Source of the DNA: Deltaproteobacteria bacterium UBA6930
GTDB lineage: Bacteria; Myxococcota_A; UBA9160; UBA6930
Length of the DNA stretch: 6,239 bases
Reading direction: 5' to 3'
Assembly (NCBI GenBank): GCA_002450755.1
Contig: DKAI01000060.1
Span: 6,012-12,250 of the forward strand
The position numbers were made by a program, and so were the translations under genes. Of this stretch, positions 1 through 4,573 are shown piece by piece; position 1 is the stretch's first letter; each line of letters starts with the position of its first letter. A model generated the notes under the pieces. The model had not been told where the DNA came from, made no database searches, and worked only from the letters and a program-made list of their open reading frames with translations.

Positions 1-242
1 CGCTCATCACTTCCAAGAATCTCGTGTATCTCTAAGTTTAAATCAGTCCAAAGACTTCCCATCTTCTCTGCGAGTTTTTTAATTTGTTCTAGACCACGAT
101 ACGTTCCACCGTAAGGAAGAGACTCTGCTTCCCATATGATGGACTCTTCGGTCCAAAACGATAACCATCGATCCAGATCACCGGAAAAAAATGCCGCATA
201 GATTTCATCTAGGGTCCTTCGATCTTCATCTTCTTTTGACAT
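1..242 (-). CDS. SnoaL/NTF2-like family protein, C-terminus cut by window edge
   Basis: Not a complete ORF: the first 80 codons are present and two bases of codon 81 remain at the left edge. The reading begins MSKEDEDRRTLDEIYAAFF and continues with SGDLDRWLSFWTEES, IIWEAESLPYGGTYRG and LEQIKKLAEKMG. This is the typical opening of a SnoaL-like/NTF2-like cone fold: an amphipathic first helix ending in a G-D-x-x-x-W/F turn, an acidic 'TEES' strand entry, a G-G-x-Y-R-G loop at about 45-50, then a second helix. Family members are 120-150 residue small-molecule isomerases, hydrolases, cyclases or plain binding proteins, often encoded next to oxidoreductases; the reaction cannot be inferred from the fold. 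The ATG is supported by a GGGAG motif 7 bases upstream. It lies 111 bases after the LLM oxidoreductase gene on the same strand, so it could share that transcript or use the candidate promoter in the gap. Confidence 0.8.
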   Translation of the reverse strand, partial: MSKEDEDRRTLDEIYAAFFSGDLDRWLSFWTEESIIWEAESLPYGGTYRGLEQIKKLAEKMGSLWTDLNLEIHEILGSDE

Positions 243-247
243 TTGCG

Positions 248-254
248 TTCTCCC
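248..254 (-). promoter_or_regulatory. Shine-Dalgarno site of the SnoaL-like gene
   Basis: On the minus strand the bases GGGAGAA precede the ATG at 242; the GGGAG core has a 7-base spacer. It is the best ribosome binding site in the gap and fixes the start of the SnoaL-like gene. Confidence 0.6.
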
Positions 255-285
255 ATAACCTTTAGTCCGAATCATATATATAGGA

Positions 286-325
286 ATATGAAGGCGGAAT
301 GTCGAAAATAATTATATAAAGGCGG
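286..325. repeat. pair of 12-base near-identical direct repeats in the LLM/SnoaL gap
   Basis: On the plus strand ATATGAAGGCGG (286-297) and ATATAAAGGCGG (314-325) differ at one of 12 bases, with starts 28 bases apart. They flank or overlap the -10-like hexamer at 311-316, so they could be two half-sites for a regulator of the SnoaL-like gene. There are only two copies and the setting is A+T rich, so chance is not excluded. Confidence 0.4.
311..316 (-). promoter_or_regulatory. candidate -10 element upstream of the SnoaL-like gene
   Basis: The minus strand reads TATAAT exactly at 316-311, about 70 bases before the ATG at 242. No good -35 hexamer sits 16-18 bases upstream (the sequence there is TAGAAT/AGAATT). 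If this is a promoter it is probably activator-dependent, and the adjacent repeats would be candidate binding sites. In this A+T-rich stretch a TATAAT can also arise by chance. Confidence 0.3.
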
Positions 326-353
326 TCATCGGAAATTCTAAATTACATAAAGC

Positions 354-1430
354 TCATAATTTTCTTAAAACTTCTTTACATTCCTTCATTGTAATCCTTT
401 GATGATCTAAGCTGGGCAGTAGTGTAATTTCATCTAGGCCTGCCATTTCTGCCGCTCGAATTTCTTCGACGACTTCATCTACAGTACCGGCGATCACGGC
501 GCCCCGAATCATTTCTGGTGTAACAAACCTTCGTTCTTCTGGGCGAAGGAATGTACAATGGCCATTGTGTATTTCTCGATAACGTTTTTCTTTGGGTGTT
601 TTCATTTTATTTACAAATTCGTAAAATTCTTCCCACACACCAAGCATATATTCTGGAATCATTTCCTCATTACCGCTTAATTCGTAAATTTCATAAACAA
701 AATGAAGCAAAGTATTAGTCATCGCGCCTACTTGATCGATTACGCGGTCATCATTTAATGTCTCGTGTGGCTTTAAAACAATTGCATTGCTCATTGTGAT
801 TTTGCGGTAGTTGTTTCGGAGATCTCTTCCAATAGAATTTGCTCCTTCTTGCACCATCCCTAAGCTAAAAGCAACTACTTGGGGATCAACAATGCCCGCT
901 GAAATTAATCCATCTCCGTATTTTCCTGCGAGCTTTAGGGCTTTTGGACCGTTAGCCGCAACATAGATAGGGATATGATCGTTGAAATTATAGAAACCGA
1001 GATCCTGATGAAGAAACTGAATGCTTCGAGTGGTTCCATTGAAGTTAAAATCGACTTCTTCGCCCAGTAACAGCGATTTTGTTACTCGCAGATACTCTTC
1101 GAATTCTTTAAGTTTCATCGGATTCATTCCCATTACTCTCATTGCCGTATGACCCGTTCCGATACCCAGAAAGACTCGTCCTGGTGCGAGTTGATTTATT
1201 CCTGCTATCGACTGGGCTGTCACAGGAGCAATTCTTGTTCCTGGAATAGACACACCTGTTCCTAATCTAATTTTATTGGTTGCCCTTGCGGCTAGAGCCA
1301 TCGTTGAATAGCAATCTGACCAGATCATTTGTGAATCTGGAAACCAAACGGAATCGAACCCGATATTTTCCGCTTCTTTAGCTATTTTCCAATCGTTAAT
1401 TTTTGTTAGGACTGTAAAGCCAAGTTTCAT
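354..1430 (-). CDS. LLM-class flavin/F420-dependent oxidoreductase
   Basis: A complete 358-residue protein of the bacterial luciferase-like TIM-barrel family, which covers FMN-dependent monooxygenases and F420-dependent dehydrogenases or reductases (Mer, Fgd and relatives). Motifs seen: opening strand MKLGFTVLTK, then AENIGFDSVWFPDS at 20-33; RLGTGV at 55-60; APGRVFLGIGTGHTA at 82-96, the conserved G-x-G cofactor/substrate loop; IPIYVAANGPKALKLAGKYGDGLI at about 153-176, the family's phosphate-binding barrel segment; and a C-terminal GTVDEVVEEI at 315-324, the usual 'G-T/S-p-e-e-v' helix. Residues 240-300 form a longer, aromatic- and charge-rich insertion (VWEEFYEFVNKM and onward) that would cap the active site. 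Nothing separates FMN from F420 use, and the substrate is unknown. No signal peptide, so cytoplasmic. The ATG has AAAGAGG 5 bases upstream. The gene lies 323 bases after fdhA and 111 bases before the SnoaL-like gene. Confidence 0.9.
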   Translation of the reverse strand: MKLGFTVLTKINDWKIAKEAENIGFDSVWFPDSQMIWSDCYSTMALAARATNKIRLGTGVSIPGTRIAPVTAQSIAGINQLAPGRVFLGIGTGHTAMRVMGMNPMKLKEFEEYLRVTKSLLLGEEVDFNFNGTTRSIQFLHQDLGFYNFNDHIPIYVAANGPKALKLAGKYGDGLISAGIVDPQVVAFSLGMVQEGANSIGRDLRNNYRKITMSNAIVLKPHETLNDDRVIDQVGAMTNTLLHFVYEIYELSGNEEMIPEYMLGVWEEFYEFVNKMKTPKEKRYREIHNGHCTFLRPEERRFVTPEMIRGAVIAGTVDEVVEEIRAAEMAGLDEITLLPSLDHQRITMKECKEVLRKL

Positions 1431-1435
1431 TTTTG

Positions 1436-1442
1436 CCTCTTT
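1436..1442 (-). promoter_or_regulatory. Shine-Dalgarno site of the LLM oxidoreductase gene
   Basis: The minus strand carries AAAGAGG with a 5-base spacer to the ATG at 1430. This supports that start, which also matches the usual family N-terminus (the first beta strand begins at residue 2). Confidence 0.6.
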
Positions 1443-1515
1443 AGGTTCATCAAAGATTTTGGAAAGAAAATATTTGAATAGACGCTTTTATGCCTCTCGC
1501 GAAAGTTTGATTGTG

Positions 1516-1544
1516 CAATTAAGGAAACCTTTCAATTACGGAAA
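1516..1544. repeat. tandem 12-base direct repeats upstream of the LLM oxidoreductase gene
   Basis: On the plus strand CAATTAAGGAAA (1516-1527) and CAATTACGGAAA (1533-1544) match at 11 of 12 positions, with starts 17 bases apart; the minus-strand form is TTTCC(G/T)TAATTG. They lie 86-114 bases before the LLM gene ATG and overlap the only -35-like sequence there, so they could be a pair of binding sites for a transcription factor. The assignment to a regulator is inference. Confidence 0.4.
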
Positions 1545-1557
1545 AACGACCACACGG

Positions 1558-1574
1558 AACATACTTAGTATGTT
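1558..1574. promoter_or_regulatory. perfect palindrome, operator-like
   Basis: AACATAC-TTA-GTATGTT has two perfectly complementary 7-base arms around a 3-base centre. It is not followed by a T run on the plus strand, where it is followed by a G- and A-rich stretch. On the minus strand the bases after it are mixed. A terminator role is therefore unlikely and a dimeric repressor or activator site is the better reading. It is 128 bases upstream of the LLM gene start and 184 bases past the fdhA stop. Confidence 0.45.
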
Positions 1575-1580
1575 TGGGGT

Positions 1581-1603
1581 AAAAAAGAAAAAAAAGGGAG
1601 GGG
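1581..1603. other. 23-base purine tract (A6-G-A8-GGG-A-GGGG on plus strand)
   Basis: An uninterrupted purine run on the plus strand (pyrimidine on minus), preceded by GGGGT at 1576-1580 and followed by T5. On the minus strand, the direction of transcription here, it gives a T8-C-T6 run, but no hairpin lies directly before it, so an intrinsic terminator is not supported. It may be a bent or easily melted segment, or simple low-complexity sequence. Confidence 0.45.
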
Positions 1604-1753
1604 TTTTTGGCTTGTGTAGGTCAAATTCTTTTAAGATTTACCGAAAACAGACTTCCAATTCCTATAAACCTTCTGAGACCGTCTTTAGCGCAGGAAGCGT
1701 ATTGAGATCTGTTACTTAGCAGTTTAATACGTAGTCTAAAGGAAAACTTGGAT

Positions 1754-4573
1754 TCAGTTGTTTCGGACTTTATTTACGCGGACAGCACAAAATTTGAATT
1801 CGGGAATTTTTCCGTCAGGATCTATTGCATCGATAGTTAAAAGATTTGCTGCTGCTTCTCGAAAATGGAAGGGTACAAAAACGGCTCCTTTACATTCTTG
1901 TTTTGTAAGTCTTGCCTCCAATTCTATACTCCCACGAGCGCTTGCAACTTGTACCTTTTCACCATCTTTAATTCCAAGGCTGTGTGCATCTTCAGGATGT
2001 ATTCCCACAAACGGCGTCGGAGACAAATTGTGCAAAGCTTGGCTTCGTCGTGTCATCGAACCCGTATGCCAATGTTCCAAAAGCCGACCTGTATTCAGGA
2101 TAAAAGGGAATTCATTGCTTGGTAATTCCGGAGCTGCAGTCCAATCAGCAGCCACGAAGCGAGCACGCCCATCGTCCGTTGGGAAAGTGTCATCAAAGAG
2201 AACTTTTGGTCCGTCTTCTTGAGCTGGGTTTGGGTTAGGCCACAACTTTCCTACCGAGCCCAAAGTTTGATAATCTAAAGTTTGGTACGAGTCAGTTAAT
2301 GATGAGAACTCTTCGAAAATAGCCTCAGGAGAGGCATATTCCATTGGATAACCCATGCGACGCGCAACGTCGGAAATAATTTTCCAATCGAGACGCGCCT
2401 CACCTGGCATTTCCAATGCCGGACGGCCAATCTGCACGCGACGATCAGTATTCGTATACGTTCCAAGCTTTTCGAGATACGAGCTAGCGGGAAGAATGAC
2501 ATCAGCAAATTCTGCGGTCTCAGTTAGAAAAATGTCTTGGACAGCTAAGAATGAAAGATTGGAGAGCGCTTTCCTTACTTTATTGACATTAGGATCTGAA
2601 AGGAACGGGTTTTCGCCCATGATATACATTCCCTGAATTTTTCCCTCTAATGCCCCTTTCGTTATTTCAACTACCGTCAAACCCTTATTAGGATCTAGCT
2701 TGCAGTTCCAAGCCGATTCGAATTTTCCTCTTATTTCTGGATCCTCAACTGATTGATAATCTGGAAATACCATCGGTACCAGACCAGCGTCACTCGCGCC
2801 CTGTACGTTATTTTGTCCTCTGAGTGGATGAAGCCCTGAACCAGGTTTCCCAATATTTCCGGTCAATAGAGCCAAAGAGATAAGACATCTAGCATTGTTC
2901 GTCCCGTAAACATGTTGAGAGATTCCCATCCCCCAATACACTACCGCCGCATCGGCTTTTCCGAATAGCCTAGAAATCTCGATTAAAACTTTTGAATCAA
3001 TACCACAAATAGCACTAGCTCGTTCCGGACTATAGTACTCCAAAGATTTCTCTAACTCTTCGATTCCATTTGTGCGTTCATTAATAAAAGTACGATCTTC
3101 GAGATTTTCTTTTAAAATTATATTCATCAAGCCATTGTAGAATGCCACATCGGTACCAGGCTTAATTCTGCAGTAGTAATCAGCGTGATCAGCGATGCTT
3201 GAACGACGAGGATCAACAACAATTAATTTAGTACCTCTCTTATGTGCCTCTTTAAAAAAACTAGCGGCAACCGGATGATTAGCAGTCGTATTTGTTCCAG
3301 CTAGGAGTGCCACATCGGCATTCTCGATATCACCATAAGTTGTGGTAACAGCACCGCTACCGATTCCCTCTAAAAGTGCTGCGACGCTTGACGCGTGGCA
3401 TAAGCGTGTACAGTGATCAATATTATTTGTTCCAAAAGCCACGCGGACAAATTTTTGAAATAGATAAGCTTCTTCGTTAGAGCACTTCGCACTTCCAAAA
3501 CCTGCCAGGCTTTCTGGTCCGGTTGTATTTCGGATTTCGAGAAACTTTGCAGCTACTAGATCAAGCGCTTCATCCCATGTTGCTTCCCGAAAAGCAGGAA
3601 GTACGTCATCGTAGTTTACGATTCCGCCTGGCTTCCCTCGGTTACCGGGTCCTCCTCGCACTTCGTCCGATATCCCGGATTTCGGATAAGCGCTTTCTTT
3701 GCGTATTAAAGGGACTTTCAAACGCTGTTCATGATGCGCGTAATCCCAGCCATATCGTCCTTTTACGCAAAGTCGTCCCTGGTTTCCTGGACTCTCTCTT
3801 CCTTCTGCCATTACAATTTTATTCGAAGAATGATCAACATGATAAGTAAGAGCACAACCAACACCGCAATAAGGGCAAACACTATCGACAGACGTAAGGA
3901 GTTCTCTAGGACGGATTGGTGACGAAATTGCCTTATCAACCAAAGCACCTGTCGGACAGGCCGCTGCGCATTCACCACAAGAAACACAAGTGCTTTCTCC
4001 CATTGGTATATTTAAATCGAATGCGATGCGAGTTAGATATCCTTTTCCCGAGCGCCCCATTACTTCATTTCCCTGAATATCATCACATGCGCGGATGCAG
4101 CGATCGCATAAAATACAAGCTTGATGATCAACAGAGATTACTTGGGAACTATCATCTTTACCTCTAGTATCTAGTTCAGGGTTTTTGAAACGTAAACCAG
4201 ACGCTCCATAGTCACGAGCCAAGGAAAAAAGTTCATTACCTCCGATTGTTGATTCTTTCGGATCAAGTCTTGGATCTATTTGGTCCGACATGAGGAGATC
4301 TAAAAGCATCGCGCGATGTTTCTCAACCTTTGGAGATTTAGTTTCAATCACCATCTCATTTTCGCACTTTCGAACACATGCAGCAGGAAGAACACGCTCG
4401 CCAGTATCAACTACGCATAGCCGGCAGACACCTACCGGTTTCAATTTTGAATCGTGGCAAAGCACCGGGATTTCAATTCCTGCTTTTTTTGCTGCAGTCA
4501 AAATGGTGTCGCTATGGTCCGCTTTGATTACCCGTCCATCGATCGAGAGTGATATAGGAGAGCTAGTTTTCAT
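1754..4573 (-). CDS. fdhA: formate dehydrogenase catalytic (alpha) subunit with N-terminal ferredoxin module
   Basis: A 939-residue molybdopterin oxidoreductase, full length for cytoplasmic FdhA, which oxidises formate to CO2 or runs in reverse. Domains in order: 2Fe-2S ferredoxin fold (about 8-78; C39, C50, C53, C66); a linker where the usual His-Cys3 4Fe-4S cluster is missing (no Cys from 71 to 152; Q98 where the ligand His is expected); two ferredoxin 4Fe-4S clusters (C153/C156/C159/C163 and C196/C199/C202/C206); active-site 4Fe-4S (C233, C236, C240, C269) followed by the relay Lys K271; the catalytic pterin domain; and a molybdopterin-dinucleotide-binding C-terminal domain (about 822-932). 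The metal ligand is C392 (codon TGC, not selenocysteine) followed by H393; R585 in LRGQNNVQG matches the formate-binding Arg of E. coli FdhH. No Tat signal, so cytoplasmic. The ATG overlaps the end of the AOR gene by 11 bases. No NAD- or quinone-linking partner is in view, so the electron acceptor is unknown. 'Formate' rests on the conserved residues; another substrate is possible. Confidence 0.9.
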   Translation of the reverse strand: MKTSSPISLSIDGRVIKADHSDTILTAAKKAGIEIPVLCHDSKLKPVGVCRLCVVDTGERVLPAACVRKCENEMVIETKSPKVEKHRAMLLDLLMSDQIDPRLDPKESTIGGNELFSLARDYGASGLRFKNPELDTRGKDDSSQVISVDHQACILCDRCIRACDDIQGNEVMGRSGKGYLTRIAFDLNIPMGESTCVSCGECAAACPTGALVDKAISSPIRPRELLTSVDSVCPYCGVGCALTYHVDHSSNKIVMAEGRESPGNQGRLCVKGRYGWDYAHHEQRLKVPLIRKESAYPKSGISDEVRGGPGNRGKPGGIVNYDDVLPAFREATWDEALDLVAAKFLEIRNTTGPESLAGFGSAKCSNEEAYLFQKFVRVAFGTNNIDHCTRLCHASSVAALLEGIGSGAVTTTYGDIENADVALLAGTNTTANHPVAASFFKEAHKRGTKLIVVDPRRSSIADHADYYCRIKPGTDVAFYNGLMNIILKENLEDRTFINERTNGIEELEKSLEYYSPERASAICGIDSKVLIEISRLFGKADAAVVYWGMGISQHVYGTNNARCLISLALLTGNIGKPGSGLHPLRGQNNVQGASDAGLVPMVFPDYQSVEDPEIRGKFESAWNCKLDPNKGLTVVEITKGALEGKIQGMYIMGENPFLSDPNVNKVRKALSNLSFLAVQDIFLTETAEFADVILPASSYLEKLGTYTNTDRRVQIGRPALEMPGEARLDWKIISDVARRMGYPMEYASPEAIFEEFSSLTDSYQTLDYQTLGSVGKLWPNPNPAQEDGPKVLFDDTFPTDDGRARFVAADWTAAPELPSNEFPFILNTGRLLEHWHTGSMTRRSQALHNLSPTPFVGIHPEDAHSLGIKDGEKVQVASARGSIELEARLTKQECKGAVFVPFHFREAAANLLTIDAIDPDGKIPEFKFCAVRVNKVRNN
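4563..4573 (-). other. 11-base AOR stop / fdhA start overlap (coupled translation)
   Basis: The minus strand here reads ATGAAAACTAG: the fdhA ATG and, in another frame, the TAG that ends the AOR gene. Upstream of this ATG there is only a weak purine motif (AAAGAG, about 11 bases away) followed by a pyrimidine-rich stretch. fdhA therefore probably depends on ribosomes that finish the AOR gene, giving the two proteins in a linked ratio. Confidence 0.75.

Larger units (their letters stand above)
1431..1753. other. 323-base intergenic region with clustered regulatory-like sequence
   Basis: This gap between fdhA and the LLM oxidoreductase gene holds no convincing gene. The only open frame of note is on the plus strand (1459-1719). 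It starts at TTG, lacks a Shine-Dalgarno site, codes for a Lys/Ser-rich string with no domain, and opposes all neighbours. The half next to the LLM gene holds a purine tract (1581-1603), a 17-base palindrome (1558-1574) and tandem 12-base repeats (1516-1544), an arrangement like a control region for the LLM gene. A -35-like TTGAAA (minus, 1535-1530) has only a weak -10 (AATCAA) at 17 bases. The fdhA-proximal part (about 1610-1753) shows no stable hairpin followed by a T run, so I see no intrinsic terminator for fdhA. Confidence 0.5.

Noticed and set aside
1576..1608. Possible intrinsic terminator or G-quadruplex at the T-rich/purine tract
   Set aside because: No hairpin precedes the T run on the minus strand, and only three G runs of three or more bases are present, two of them separated by a long A-rich spacer.
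1459..1719. 86-codon plus-strand open frame in the intergenic region
   Set aside because: TTG start, no Shine-Dalgarno site, low-complexity Lys/Ser-rich translation with no recognisable domain, opposite to all neighbours, and it spans the palindrome, repeats and purine tract.
1758..2222. 154-codon plus-strand open frame antisense to the 3' end of fdhA
   Set aside because: Lies wholly within a confidently identified gene and its translation shows no family features; a shadow frame.
3395..3400. Possible selenocysteine site at the FDH metal ligand
   Set aside because: The codon is TGC, an ordinary cysteine, with no in-frame TGA in the gene before its stop.
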